Part shown: one piece after another, positions 17,473-26,172 of the stretch | How positions within the stretch are numbered: position 1 is the first letter of the stretch | Layout of the letters: each line of letters opens with the position of its first letter | Notes under the pieces: generated by a model | Told to the model about the DNA's origin: nothing | Seen by the model: the letters and a program-made list of their open reading frames with translations, nothing else | Database searches by the model: none | From: Pseudomonadota bacterium | GTDB lineage: Bacteria; Pseudomonadota; Alphaproteobacteria; SHVZ01 | Assembly: GCA_016195085.1 (NCBI GenBank) | Contig: JACQAG010000039.1 | Span: forward strand, 124,001-188,000 | DNA length: 64,000 bases | Direction of reading: 5' to 3' | Translations under genes and position numbers: made by a program

Positions 17473-18237
17473 ATGGTTGAGACGTTTTCCTTGGCGGGCA
17501 AGGTCGTGTTGTTGACCGGCGCGTCCCGCGGACTCGGCTGGGAGATGGCGGAGGCCATGGCCGAGGCCGGCGCCACGGTGGTGCTGAACGGCCGGCAGGA
17601 GGCGACGTTGCGGCCCCGGGCCGAGGCGCTCGTCAAGGCCGGGCACAAGGCCGATGTCGCCGCCTTCGACGTGTCGGAGGAAAAGACCGCCCGCGACGGA
17701 GTCGATGCCGTGGCCAAGCGCCATGGCCAGCTCGACGTGCTGGTGAGCAATGCCGGCATCCAGCACAGGAAACCGCTCGTCGAATGGGAGCTCGCCGACT
17801 GGAACCGGGTGATCAACACCAATCTCAGCGCCTGCTTCGTCCTGGCCCAGCAGGCCGCCCGCCACATGCTGCCCCGGCGCTCGGGCCGCATCATCATGAC
17901 CGCATCGGTCATGTCGCTGTTGGCGCGGCCGACGGTGCATGCCTATGTCGCCGCTAAAAGCGGGCTGTGGGGGCTCACCCGCTCGCTCGCCGCCGAGCTC
18001 GGCCAGCACAACATCACCGTGAACGCGATCGCGCCGGGCTTCTTCGCAACCGAGATGAACACCGCCCTCCTCAAGAACCAGGAGTTCATGGCCTGGAGCA
18101 CCGGCCGCATCCCGATGCAGCGCTGGGGCGAGCCGAAGGAGATCGGGGGTGCGGCCATCTTCCTCGCGTCGGCCGCCGGCGCCTATGTCAACGGCCACCT
18201 CTTGACCGTCGATGGCGGGCTGGTCTCGGTCATGTGA
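17473..18237 (+). CDS. Short-chain dehydrogenase (gluconate 5-dehydrogenase-like)
   Basis: This 254-residue classical SDR has TGASRGLGWE, SNAGIQ (a variant of NNAG), a Ser in TASVMSLL, YVAAKSG and the C-terminal VDGGL strand. The opening FSLAGKVVLLTGASRGLG is typical of gluconate 5-dehydrogenase and 3-ketoacyl reductase relatives. ATG 17473 is chosen because GGGAGG precedes it by seven bases; the ATG at 17458 overlaps that site. The gene stands alone between two copies of the same palindromic element. Confidence 0.88.
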   Translation: MVETFSLAGKVVLLTGASRGLGWEMAEAMAEAGATVVLNGRQEATLRPRAEALVKAGHKADVAAFDVSEEKTARDGVDAVAKRHGQLDVLVSNAGIQHRKPLVEWELADWNRVINTNLSACFVLAQQAARHMLPRRSGRIIMTASVMSLLARPTVHAYVAAKSGLWGLTRSLAAELGQHNITVNAIAPGFFATEMNTALLKNQEFMAWSTGRIPMQRWGEPKEIGGAAIFLASAAGAYVNGHLLTVDGGLVSVM

Positions 18238-18240
18238 AGG

Positions 18241-18350
18241 AGATGCACCACGGAGGCACGGAGAACACGGGGAAGAGTCGGATCGTGGCGCGCTTTGCGC
18301 GTAGAAGATTTCTCGTCGCTCCGTGCCCTCCGTGTCTCCGTGGTGAATCC
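18241..18350. repeat. Imperfect palindromic element, family C copy 2
   Basis: It begins AGATGCACCACGGAGGCACG and ends CTCCGTGTCTCCGTGGTGAA. It shares the opening sequence and palindromic layout with the element at 17251-17361. It lies between the SDR and the convergent TRAP permease gene. Confidence 0.8.
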
Positions 18351-18358
18351 TTGAAAAC

Positions 18359-19618
18359 CTACCGCAGCTGATGCGGCAGCCAGAGCGCCAGGATCGGCAC
18401 ATAGGCGACCAAGAGGATGAGCGTGCACCACACGCCGACGAAGGGCAGCAGCATGGTGAAGACCCGGGCATAGGCGATGCCGCCGATGCGGCAGCAGATC
18501 ATGGCGACGATGCCGACCGGCGGCATCACGGCACCCACCACCAGGATCATCAGCACCAGACAGCCGAAATGCACGGGGTCGTAGCCGAGGGTCTTGACGA
18601 TCGGCTGCAGCACCGGCGCGCTCAAGATGAGCGCCGGCACGGTTTCCACCAACGAGCCAAGGAACAACAGGAAGGCGAGGATGATCAGGAGCGCCAGCTG
18701 GGGATCGGTGGTGACGGTGGCGAGTGCCTTGATCGCGACCTCCGCGGTGCCGGCCCGCGCCAACACCCAGCTGAAGAGCCCGGCGCCGGCCAAGGTGATG
18801 AGCGCGCTGGCCGAGACCAAGGCGGCATTGGAGAAGATGTCGTAGAGGCTCTCGCGGGTGAAGCGCCGGCTGATCAGGCCGAAGACCAGCCCGTAGAAGG
18901 CCGCAACCGCCGCCGCCTCGGTCGGCGTGAAGGCGCCGGTGACGATGCCGCCCAGAATGATCGTCGGCATGACCGCTGCCGGCAGCACGCGAAGCGTGGC
19001 ATGGACCAGCTCCTTGAGCGTGGCGCGCTTGGAGGCGCGCCCACCGACCCGGTCGGCCATGAGCCAGGCGACCAGCATCATCAAGAAGCCGGCGATCACC
19101 CCCGGCACCGCGCCGGCCAGGAGTAGCGCGCCGATGGAGATGCCGGTGATCGAACCATAGATCACCGCCACGATCGAGGGCGGGATGATCGGGCCCATGA
19201 GTGCCGCCGAGGCGGTGACGGCGACGGCGAAATCCGTGCGGTAGCCGTCGCGCTTCATCGCCGGGATCATCATCGAGCCGATCGCGGCGGCATCGGCGGC
19301 GGCCGAGCCGGAGATCGCCGCCATGAACATGTTGGTGAGGATATTGGCGTGGGCGAGACCGCCCTTGATATGACCCAACAGACTTCGGGTGAAGCCGACC
19401 AGGCGCTCGGTGATGCCGCCGACATTCATGAGCTCGCCGGCGAGGATGAACAGCGGCACCGCCAAGAGCGCGAAGTTGTCGAGGGAGCTGTAGAACTGCT
19501 GGGCCAGCAGAAGTGGGGGAATCTGCCCCTCGACCAGGAGGGTGACGATCGCCGACAGCCCCATGCAATAGGCGATCGGCAAGCCGAGGGCGAGGAAGGT
19601 GAAGAACAGCACGACCAT
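18359..19618 (-). CDS. dctM: TRAP transporter large permease DctM
   Basis: This 419-residue integral membrane protein is the transport subunit of a tripartite ATP-independent importer, with about 12 hydrophobic helices. Characteristic stretches are GLPIAYCMGLSA, LAVPLFILAGELMN, SGSAAADAAAIGSMMIPAM and GPIIPPSIVAVIYG. It moves an organic acid into the cell with Na+ or H+. ATG 19618 gives the usual length, but TTG 19633 is preceded by GGAGG seven bases away and may be the real start. The reading frame stays open for a further 324 bases upstream under dctQ; see the separate observation. Confidence 0.92.
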   Translation of the reverse strand: MVVLFFTFLALGLPIAYCMGLSAIVTLLVEGQIPPLLLAQQFYSSLDNFALLAVPLFILAGELMNVGGITERLVGFTRSLLGHIKGGLAHANILTNMFMAAISGSAAADAAAIGSMMIPAMKRDGYRTDFAVAVTASAALMGPIIPPSIVAVIYGSITGISIGALLLAGAVPGVIAGFLMMLVAWLMADRVGGRASKRATLKELVHATLRVLPAAVMPTIILGGIVTGAFTPTEAAAVAAFYGLVFGLISRRFTRESLYDIFSNAALVSASALITLAGAGLFSWVLARAGTAEVAIKALATVTTDPQLALLIILAFLLFLGSLVETVPALILSAPVLQPIVKTLGYDPVHFGCLVLMILVVGAVMPPVGIVAMICCRIGGIAYARVFTMLLPFVGVWCTLILLVAYVPILALWLPHQLR

Positions 19619-20139
19619 GAGACCGACGGGCAAATCATCGCCTCCGGAGCGGCCGCGGCCGGCCGGCCGCGCCACCACGCGGAAAGCGTGAAGATCGTCT
19701 CCAGCGCGGCAGCGGTCGGCACCGCGCCGTAAACCGCCCACATCGGCGCGCCGAGCGAGGCCGAATGCTGGAAGATGGTGCGCTCGACGAATTGAATACC
19801 GGTCACCATCAGGATCAAGATGAAAGCGAGCGTCAGCGCATCGGAGAGAAAGTGCACGACGCGCCGGGCTGCCGGCGGCAGCAGCAGCTCCAAGAGCTCG
19901 ATGCGGATATGAGCGCGCTGATAGGCGACGACCGCGGAACCCAGGAGCACGCTCCACACCAGGCTGTAGCGCACCACCTCCTCGGCCCAGAACAGGGACT
20001 CGTTCAGCACATAGCGGAAGAACACCTGGGTCAGCACGAGGGCGAAGTAGAAGGCGAGCAGCAGCACCAGGAGCGTGCGCAGCCCTTGATGCAGGCGGTC
20101 GCAGAAGGCGAGCGCCCTATCGATGTGCGTCGAGCTCAT
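19426..20139 (-). CDS. dctQ: TRAP transporter small permease DctQ, apparently missing its normal stop
   Basis: The first 165 or so residues are a normal DctQ: four hydrophobic helices, with FRYVLNESLFWAEEVVRYSLVW between helices 1 and 2 and a loop at AYQRAHIRIELLELLLPPAARR. A typical DctQ would end near AWWRGRPAAAAPEA. Here the frame runs on for about 70 low-complexity Ser/Arg/Pro residues that overlap the dctM start, which is not normal for the family. Either the natural stop was lost or a base is wrong in the GC-rich stretch near 19655-19670. It works with DctM and the DctP binding protein upstream. Confidence 0.8.
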   Translation of the reverse strand: MSSTHIDRALAFCDRLHQGLRTLLVLLLAFYFALVLTQVFFRYVLNESLFWAEEVVRYSLVWSVLLGSAVVAYQRAHIRIELLELLLPPAARRVVHFLSDALTLAFILILMVTGIQFVERTIFQHSASLGAPMWAVYGAVPTAAALETIFTLSAWWRGRPAAAAPEAMICPSVSWSCCSSPSSPSACRSPIAWGCRRSSPSWSRGRFPHFCWPSSSTAPSTTSRSWRCRCSSSPASS

Positions 20140-20141
20140 GA

Positions 20142-20248
20142 TGCCCCCACCCCTGCCCTCCCCCGCCGATTACGGCGGAGGAGGGTGTCAACATAAGTCT
20201 GAGCTCCCTCCCCCATGCCTCGCATGGGGGAGGGTTGGGGTGGGGGCA
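20142..20248. repeat. GC-rich palindromic intergenic repeat, family A copy 2
   Basis: Outer arms TGCCCCCACCCC and GGGGTGGGGGCA enclose two smaller hairpins, including CTCCCCCATGC/GCATGGGGGAG. It separates dctP from dctQ, where a hairpin could make the binding protein more abundant than the permeases. Confidence 0.85.
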
Positions 20249-20289
20249 TTCGCATGCCAGGAAGGCGACGAATGACGCGGTCTGCCGCC

Positions 20290-21300
20290 TCACTTGCCGG
20301 CGGCGAGCACGGCGTCGACGTATTCGCGGCCCTTCGGGCCGACCTTGGCGACGAAGCTGTCGATGACCGGGCCCATCTTGGCGCGGAAGGAGGCGATGTC
20401 GGGCTTCTCGTCCATCTTCAGCTTCCCTCTCAGGATCTGCATCGACGATTCCTGGGCCTTCAGATTCTCCTGCTTGTACCAACCCTGCACCACCTCGACC
20501 GCGGCATCGCGCACCGCCTTCTGATGGGCCGGCGGCAAGGCGCCGAGCCGCTTGGCGCTCGCCATCAGCGAGACCTCGGTCATGATGTGGTAGGTGCGGG
20601 TCGCATAGCCGCCGACCTCGAAGAGCTTGCCGGTCTCGACGAAGTCCGGCGGGCCTTCCATGCCATCGACCACGCCGGTCTGCAAGGCGGTGTAGATCTC
20701 GCCCGCCGGGATCGGCGTGGGGTTGGTGCCGAGTGCCCTCGCCATGTCGACATAGACCGGGATCTCCGGCACGCGCAGCTTCATCCCCTTCAAATCGTCG
20801 GCCATGTGCACCGGCTTCTTCAAGACGAAGATGCGGAAGCCCGAGGCGCCGAGGGAGAGGATGTCGATGCCGAGCTTCTCCAGCACCTCCTTGCGCACCT
20901 GCTCGCCGATCGGGCCGTAGAGCACCTTGAAGGCGTGATCGAAATCGTTGAACAGGAACGGCACCGAGGTGAAGCCGAGATAGGGCTGCCAGTTGGCGAG
21001 CGAGCCCAGATCGGTCCAAGCGAAATCCAGGGTGCCGAGCTGGAGGGCTTCCGCCGAGGTCCTGAGATTGAACAGCTGCGAGGCCGGGCGAACCTCGACC
21101 GTCACCTGGCCTTGGGTCAGCTCGGAGACCCGTTTGGCGAACCGCTCGGCGGCTTCGTGCAGGATGTGGTTCGTCGGCACGTGATGCGAGAACGTGAGCT
21201 TGGTTTGGGCTCTGGCTCCCTCAATGCCGCCGATGAGCACCAATGCGAGCACCGCCGTCCAAGCCAGGACAAAACGGCCGCAACCCCGTGCGATCGACAT
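20290..21300 (-). CDS. dctP: TRAP transporter substrate-binding protein DctP
   Basis: This 336-residue periplasmic protein has a Sec signal peptide (about 30 residues ending ARA-Q) and a DctP-fold mature part. TKLTFSHHVPTNHILHEAAERFAKRV is the usual opening. LKGMKLRVPEIPVY contains the conserved Arg that salt-bridges a substrate carboxylate, and the following segment has GTNPTPIPAGEIYTALQTGVVDG. The ligand is therefore probably an organic acid. ATG 21300 follows a GGGGGG run. It is the first gene of the dctPQM operon. Confidence 0.93.
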   Translation of the reverse strand: MSIARGCGRFVLAWTAVLALVLIGGIEGARAQTKLTFSHHVPTNHILHEAAERFAKRVSELTQGQVTVEVRPASQLFNLRTSAEALQLGTLDFAWTDLGSLANWQPYLGFTSVPFLFNDFDHAFKVLYGPIGEQVRKEVLEKLGIDILSLGASGFRIFVLKKPVHMADDLKGMKLRVPEIPVYVDMARALGTNPTPIPAGEIYTALQTGVVDGMEGPPDFVETGKLFEVGGYATRTYHIMTEVSLMASAKRLGALPPAHQKAVRDAAVEVVQGWYKQENLKAQESSMQILRGKLKMDEKPDIASFRAKMGPVIDSFVAKVGPKGREYVDAVLAAGK

Positions 21301-21357
21301 AGCTCCCCCCTTCGGTTGTGCGGCCACCGTTCACCTCGATAGCGTGGCGGCCGTGCG

Positions 21358-21378
21358 CGACCGGTTCGTGACCGGTCG
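21358..21378. promoter_or_regulatory. Perfect 8-base-arm inverted repeat, candidate operator
   Basis: CGACCGGT and ACCGGTCG are exact reverse complements separated by TCGTG. The site is about 58 bases upstream of dctP's start codon, a sensible place for a repressor of the TRAP operon. No regulator gene is linked. Confidence 0.45.
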
Positions 21379-21608
21379 CGCCTTGCTGTTGTTCGCATCG
21401 TAAACAGGCGGCCCAGCCCGACGCAACCCATGACCATGAAGGGGCGGGCGAATAACCCGGAATACGGCTCACGGCACACGCGAACACACCTCCGCGTCCT
21501 GCCGAGCCGGGGAGCGTGAGCGGCATTTCGATTTGGAAACCGTCACGCCGGGGTTGGCCGCGGGTCCAACCGCCCCGGCGGTCGGGTGCGACGTCCCGAC
21601 GCCTTGCC

Positions 21609-21624
21609 TTTTCGCATGCGAAAA
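21609..21624. promoter_or_regulatory. Perfect 16-base palindrome, candidate operator
   Basis: TTTTCGCATGCGAAAA is fully self-complementary. It lies 57 bases upstream of the dioxygenase ATG, in the dctP/dioxygenase divergent region. Such AT-flanked, CG-centred palindromes are typical dimeric repressor sites, but the protein is unknown. Confidence 0.5.
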
Positions 21625-21680
21625 CCTACGCTTCGGACAAAGGCGCGGGGCCTGATCGGGCCGCAATCCGGAGGGTGGAG

Positions 21681-22574
21681 ATGTTGACCCAGAGGGACAT
21701 TCAGAAATATCGCCGTCAGGGCTACATCGTCGTGCCCAACGTGCTGTCGGCCGAAGAGGTCGACGCGCTCCGGGGCGCGACGGACGAGGTCATCGCCGGC
21801 GCCGCCAAGGTCACCCAGCATAACGAGGTCTACGACCTCGAAGATGGGCACACCCCCGAGCGGCCCCGGGTCAGGCGGATCAAGACCCCGCATCAGTGGC
21901 ACCCCACCTATACGAGCATGGTCAAGCATCCGGGCATCGTCGCCTGCCTGGTGGCGCTCTGGGGCCCGAATGTCCGCTTCGATCTTTCCAAGCTCAACAT
22001 GAAGTCGCCCGGCTTCGGCTCGCCGGTGGAGTGGCACCAGGATTGGGCCTTCTACCCCCACACCAATGACGATCTCGCCGCCGTCGGCATCATGATCGAC
22101 GATGTCGGCATGGATAACGGGCCGATGCTGGTGATCCCCGGCAGCCACAAGGGGCCGATCTGCGACCACCACGTCAACGGGCACTTCGTCGGCGGCATCG
22201 ATCCGATCCGGGCCAATATCGACTTCAAGAAGGCCCAGCCTTGCATCGGCAAGGCCGGCTCCATCACCATCCACCATGTCCGCACCGTGCATGGCTCGGC
22301 GCCCAATACCTCGACCCGGCCCCGGCGGTTCCTCTTGCACCAGTATCGCTCCGCCGATGCCTGGCCGCTCATCCATCCGCCCAGCAATTTCGATATCTAT
22401 CGCTCGCTCCTGGTCGCCGGCGAGGAGACCTTGGAGCCGCGGATGGAGCGGTGTCCGATCCGGCTTCCCTATCCGCCGGCGCCGAACCAGGGCTCGATCT
22501 ACGAGAACCAGCGCGAGCTCGAGCACCGCTACTTCACGCCCAAAGACGAAGATCGCCTGGTCCCGGCGCGCTAG
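21681..22574 (+). CDS. Phytanoyl-CoA dioxygenase family protein (Fe(II)/2-oxoglutarate)
   Basis: This 297-residue oxygenase has the iron-binding HxD in EWHQDWAF, the distal His in RTVHGSAPN and Arg residues in TRPRRFLLHQYR. The opening QRDIQKYRRQGYIVVPNVLS is the usual PhyH start. ATG 21681 is preceded directly by GGAGGGTGGAG. It is divergent from the dctPQM transporter, so it may hydroxylate the imported compound. The substrate is unknown. Confidence 0.9.
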   Translation: MLTQRDIQKYRRQGYIVVPNVLSAEEVDALRGATDEVIAGAAKVTQHNEVYDLEDGHTPERPRVRRIKTPHQWHPTYTSMVKHPGIVACLVALWGPNVRFDLSKLNMKSPGFGSPVEWHQDWAFYPHTNDDLAAVGIMIDDVGMDNGPMLVIPGSHKGPICDHHVNGHFVGGIDPIRANIDFKKAQPCIGKAGSITIHHVRTVHGSAPNTSTRPRRFLLHQYRSADAWPLIHPPSNFDIYRSLLVAGEETLEPRMERCPIRLPYPPAPNQGSIYENQRELEHRYFTPKDEDRLVPAR

Positions 22575-22588
22575 CGGAGCGCGCGCCC

Positions 22589-23261
22589 CTACTCCGCCGC
22601 CTTGACGCTCGGCGCCTCGGCTTCGATGCGGGCCCAGAGGTCGCGGATCATGTCCTTCATCATCAGCGCCTCCTGCCAGCGATCCGACAGATCGGCGTCG
22701 TTCGCATCGGTGATCGCATAGGGCTTGGGGCCGAGCTCGCAGAGGAAGGTCAAGGTCGCGTCCCCGGGTGCCCGCCGCCGCCAGGAGCGGAAGCCGTATT
22801 CCCACCAGCCCATGAACAGGTCGACCCAGGGCTTGTTGTGCTTGAAGCTGATCGGGACCTGCACCTGCTCGCGGCTCGCCACCCGCCCGTGGAAGCCCCA
22901 GCAATTGTCGATGATGCGGTGCATGAGGCGATGATTCTCTTCCGCCACCGGCCAAGCGAACTCGCGGCCGACGAGATAGTGGGAGAGATCGCCGGTCAAC
23001 TTCAAATCGGGGAAGCAGTCGAGGAGATGGAGGGTGAAGAAGAGGTCGGTGGTCATGCGGTCCCGGTGGGTCTCGACATGCAGGCGCACGCCGGCCTCCT
23101 CGGCGAGACGCCGCCAACCCTCGAGATAGGGAATGCACCCCGGCGCCGTCGAAGCCGGCGTTGCGGATCTTCGTCAGCTTCTCTTCCAGCGACCACTCCT
23201 TGCCGTCGGGGTGGCGACGCTCCATCGCCCACATCGACTGGTAGACCAAGAGTCTCTGCAT
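22589..23261 (-). pseudogene. Sugar phosphate isomerase/epimerase-like gene broken by an internal deletion
   Basis: The N-terminus starts normally at ATG 23261 with GGGAGGAG upstream (MQRLLVYQSMWAMERRHPDG, then LTKIRNAGFDGAGV). It then ends abruptly in that frame near 23145. The C-terminal part resumes in another frame with CIPYLEGWRRLAEEAGVRLH and runs for about 180 residues, including TGDLSHYLVGREFAW and ELGPKPYAIT, to a stop at 22589. The central part of the xylose-isomerase-like TIM barrel, probably some 60-70 codons, is missing at the join. The gene can no longer encode the full enzyme. It lies just upstream of nothing on its strand and shares orientation with fghA. Confidence 0.8.
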
Positions 23262-23286
23262 GGCGCTCCTCCCGATCGGGCTTGGC

Positions 23287-24132
23287 TTAGAGGGCGAGCC
23301 CCCTTGCATGATGCCGCAGATGATCCTCGACGAAGCTGGCGATGAAATAATAGCTGTGATCGTAGCCGGGCTGGCGGCGGAGGATCAGGCTCTGCCCCGC
23401 CTCCTGGCATGCCGCCTCGAAGAGCTCCGGACGGAGCTGCTCGATGAGGAACTTGTCGGCCGTGCCCTGGTCGATGAGGATCGGCCAGCCAAGGGTCTGA
23501 TGGCGCACCAGCTCGCTCGCGTCATAGCCGCGCCAAGCATTGCGGTCGGTCCCGAGATAGAAGGTGAAGGCCTTCTGGCCCCAGGGCACCTGCATGGGGG
23601 CGACGATCGGGGCGAAGGCGGAGACCGTGCGAAAGCGATCGGGATTGCGCAGCGCGCAAACCAGCGCGCCATGACCGCCCATGGAATGGCCGAAGATGCC
23701 CCGGCGGTCGCCACGGGCGGGGAAATGTGCCTCGATCAGCGCCGGCAGCTCCTGGGTGACGTAGCTGTACATGCGGTAGGCCTGAGCCCAAGGCTCGAGC
23801 GTAGCATCCACATAGAACCCGGCCCCTTGGCCGAAATCCCAGGACTCGGCATCGCCGGGAAACCGCGCCGTACGCGGGCTGGTGTCGGGCGCCACCAGCA
23901 TGAGGCCGAGCTCGGCGGCAACGCGCTGGGCGCCGGCCTTCGCCGGGAAGTTTTCCTCCGTGCAGGTGAGCCCGGCCAGGTAGTAGAGGACCGGGACCGG
24001 ACCGTTCCCGGCCTGAGGCGGCCGATAGACCGAGAACCGCATGGGTCCGCCGCAGAGGCGCGACTCATGGCTGTAGAAGCCTTGCCAGCCGCCGTAGCTC
24101 TTGTTCTCGGAGATGGTGGTGACGTCGCTCAT
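23287..24132 (-). CDS. fghA: S-formylglutathione hydrolase
   Basis: This 281-residue esterase of the D family hydrolyses S-formylglutathione to formate and glutathione, the last step of glutathione-dependent formaldehyde oxidation. The nucleophile motif is GHSMGGHGAL. The N-terminal YYLAGLTCTEENFPAKAGAQ contains the conserved Cys near the active site, and the catalytic His lies in GYDHSYYFI. It lies in the same-strand cluster with adhC and gfa, separated from adhC by a 145-base palindromic region. The cell-wide role is detoxification of formaldehyde or C1 energy metabolism. Confidence 0.95.
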   Translation of the reverse strand: MSDVTTISENKSYGGWQGFYSHESRLCGGPMRFSVYRPPQAGNGPVPVLYYLAGLTCTEENFPAKAGAQRVAAELGLMLVAPDTSPRTARFPGDAESWDFGQGAGFYVDATLEPWAQAYRMYSYVTQELPALIEAHFPARGDRRGIFGHSMGGHGALVCALRNPDRFRTVSAFAPIVAPMQVPWGQKAFTFYLGTDRNAWRGYDASELVRHQTLGWPILIDQGTADKFLIEQLRPELFEAACQEAGQSLILRRQPGYDHSYYFIASFVEDHLRHHARGLAL

Positions 24133-24163
24133 CGCGGCGGTTCCGAACCCGGCTCGGCGGCGG

Positions 24164-24252
24164 CCTCATCCTTCGACGAGCTCAGGATGAGGCCAACTCC
24201 CAAGCCCTCATGCTGCGCGGTCTTTTCGCTTATCGAAGGGCGAAGCATGAGG
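24164..24252. repeat. Two nested palindromes between fghA and adhC
   Basis: CCTCATCCT (24164-24172) pairs with AGGATGAGG (24184-24192) in the form CCTCATCCTTCGACGAGCTC, a motif widespread in alphaproteobacterial intergenic DNA. CCTCATGCT (24206-24214) pairs with AGCATGAGG (24244-24252). The hairpins could stabilise the adhC transcript or lower fghA expression. Confidence 0.7.
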
Positions 24253-24277
24253 ACGGCCGCAGCGATGAGCATGAGGC

Positions 24278-25387
24278 TCAATAGACCACCACCGTGCGGA
24301 TCGATTTGCCGGCATGCATGAGCTCGAAGCCCTCGTTGATGCGATCGAGCGGCAGGGTGTGGGTGATGAGATCGTCGATGTTGATCTTCTTCTCCATGTA
24401 CCAGTCGACGATCTTGGGCACATCGGTGCGGCCGCGGGCGCCGCCGAAGGCGGTCCCCTTCCACACCCGGCCGGTGACCAGCTGGAAGGGCCTGGTCGAG
24501 ATCTCCTTGCCGGCGCCGGCGACGCCGATGATGACGCTCATCCCCCAGCCGCGGTGGCAGCATTCCAAGGCCTGGCGCATGAGATCGGTGTTGCCGACGC
24601 ATTCGAAGCTGTAGTCGGCTCCGCCCTTGGTCAGCTCGACCAGATGCGGCACCAGATCGCCCTTCACCTCCTTCGGATTGACGAAATGCGTCATGCCGAA
24701 TTTGCGCGCCAGCGCCGCCCGCGCCGGGTTGATGTCGACGCCGATGATCATGTCGGCGCCGGCCATGCGGGCCCCCTGCACCACATTGAGGCCGATGCCG
24801 CCCAGGCCGAAGATGACCACGTTCGCTCCCGGCTCGACCCGTGCGGTGTTGATGACGGCGCCGATGCCGGTGGTGACCCCGCAGCCGATGTAGCAGACCT
24901 TGTCGAAGGGCGCGTCCGCGCGGATCTTGGCGAGCGCGATCTCCGGCAAGACCGTGTAGTTGGCGAAGGTGGAGCAGCCCATGTAGTGGTGCACCAGCTT
25001 GCCGCCGAGCTGGAAGCGGCTGGTTCCGTCCGGCATCACGCCTTTGCCCTGGGTGGCGCGGATGGCGGTGCAGAGATTGGTCTTGCGGCTCAAGCAGGAT
25101 TTGCACTGGCGGCATTCCGGCGTGTAAAGCGGGATCACGTGGTCGCCCTTCTTCAGGCTCGCGACCCCGGGACCCACCTCGACCACCACACCCGCCCCCT
25201 CATGGCCGAGGATGGCCGGAAACAGCCCCTCGGGATCCGCACCCGAGAGCGTGAACTCGTCCGTGTGGCAGATGCCGGTCGCCTTCACCTCGACCATGAC
25301 CTCGCCCGCCTTCGGGCCGTCGAGGTCGACCGTTTCCACCGTGAGGGGCGCACCAGCCTTATGAGCAACGGCCGCTTTGATCTTCAT
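24278..25387 (-). CDS. adhC: S-(hydroxymethyl)glutathione dehydrogenase / class III alcohol dehydrogenase
   Basis: This 369-residue zinc-dependent enzyme oxidises S-hydroxymethylglutathione to S-formylglutathione with NAD+. Catalytic zinc ligands are in TGICHTDEF and GHEGAGVV. The structural zinc site is the four-Cys lobe [15 protein letters not shown], and the nucleotide-binding loop is [12 protein letters not shown]. The Arg-rich site for the glutathione carboxylate is consistent with class III. ATG 25387 gives the normal length. It lies between gfa and fghA on one strand, completing the pathway. Confidence 0.95.
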   Translation of the reverse strand: MKIKAAVAHKAGAPLTVETVDLDGPKAGEVMVEVKATGICHTDEFTLSGADPEGLFPAILGHEGAGVVVEVGPGVASLKKGDHVIPLYTPECRQCKSCLSRKTNLCTAIRATQGKGVMPDGTSRFQLGGKLVHHYMGCSTFANYTVLPEIALAKIRADAPFDKVCYIGCGVTTGIGAVINTARVEPGANVVIFGLGGIGLNVVQGARMAGADMIIGVDINPARAALARKFGMTHFVNPKEVKGDLVPHLVELTKGGADYSFECVGNTDLMRQALECCHRGWGMSVIIGVAGAGKEISTRPFQLVTGRVWKGTAFGGARGRTDVPKIVDWYMEKKINIDDLITHTLPLDRINEGFELMHAGKSIRTVVVY

Positions 25388-25481
25388 GTTCCGCTTCCTG
25401 TCCTGAGATCGAATACATCGCCGAACCGCTGATGAGGGTGCGCCCGTGGGAACTCCGCTCCGAGCGCACCACCCATCCTGA

Positions 25482-26060
25482 TCAGCTCTTGAGGACGCCC
25501 GATGCCTTGGCGGTGTGGGTGGCGATCGCATCCATCAGAGCCGGCGACAGGCAATCATAGGGCTCGAGCCCGATCTCCTTGATGCGCGCCCGAACCGCCC
25601 CCATCCGGCTTGGATCCGCGCCCGACTCGATGATCGACGACACGAAGGCCGCGAACTGGGGCTCCTGCCAGCCGGTCTCCTTGGAAAGCTCCGGATGGAC
25701 GAAATCGAACCCGTAGAACGGATGCTTTTTGTTCTCGATGCGGCCATACATGTGCACGCCGCAGCTCTTGCAGGCATGGCGTTGGATCGTCGCCGCAGGA
25801 TCGACGGTTGCGAGTTTGTCCGCGTTCTCGGTCACGCTCAACTGGTCGCGCGGAATGACGGCGACGACCGAGAACACCGCTCCTTTCGGCTTCCAGCATT
25901 TGGTGCAGCCGCAGGCATGGTTGTGCGCGACCTGCCCTTTGATCGCCACCTTGACCGGCTTCTCAGCGCATTTGCAGACGAGCGTTCCGCCCGTAAAGCT
26001 CTTAGAGCCGGGTTTGAGGCCGCCATCAATCAATGGATGAATCGAATTCGTAGGTGCCAT
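25482..26060 (-). CDS. gfa: S-(hydroxymethyl)glutathione synthase (glutathione-dependent formaldehyde-activating enzyme)
   Basis: This 192-residue zinc protein speeds condensation of formaldehyde with glutathione. Two zinc sites are visible: CKC with HACGCTKCW, and [21 protein letters not shown] in the C-terminal half is typical of Gfa. ATG 26060 gives normal length. It is the first gene of the gfa-adhC-fghA cluster. The source of the formaldehyde in this organism is not shown. Confidence 0.93.
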   Translation of the reverse strand: MAPTNSIHPLIDGGLKPGSKSFTGGTLVCKCAEKPVKVAIKGQVAHNHACGCTKCWKPKGAVFSVVAVIPRDQLSVTENADKLATVDPAATIQRHACKSCGVHMYGRIENKKHPFYGFDFVHPELSKETGWQEPQFAAFVSSIIESGADPSRMGAVRARIKEIGLEPYDCLSPALMDAIATHTAKASGVLKS

Positions 26061-26172
26061 GGACGTTCTCCCTCATCGTGAATCGGCGTGGTCGCCAAGA
26101 GCCCCCGCGTCTCATCCGCGCGAGTTCAGGCTACGGTATTGGTCTCCGGCCGCGGGATCAATGGCGCTTGGC

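Larger units (their letters stand above)
21301..21680. promoter_or_regulatory. 380-base divergent control region between dctP and a dioxygenase gene
   Basis: No gene is seen in this stretch. It separates two operons read outward and holds two clean palindromes, listed separately at 21358 and 21609, that could bind regulators. The part 21490-21600 is GC-rich with weak self-complementarity and resembles degraded intergenic repeat. No convincing -35/-10 pair was found by eye. Confidence 0.5.

Noticed and set aside
21543-23309. A 588-codon reverse open frame covering the dioxygenase gene and the isomerase N-terminus
   Set aside because: Only its first 45 or so codons after ATG 23261 are real isomerase. 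The rest is antisense to the dioxygenase and out of frame with the isomerase C-terminus.
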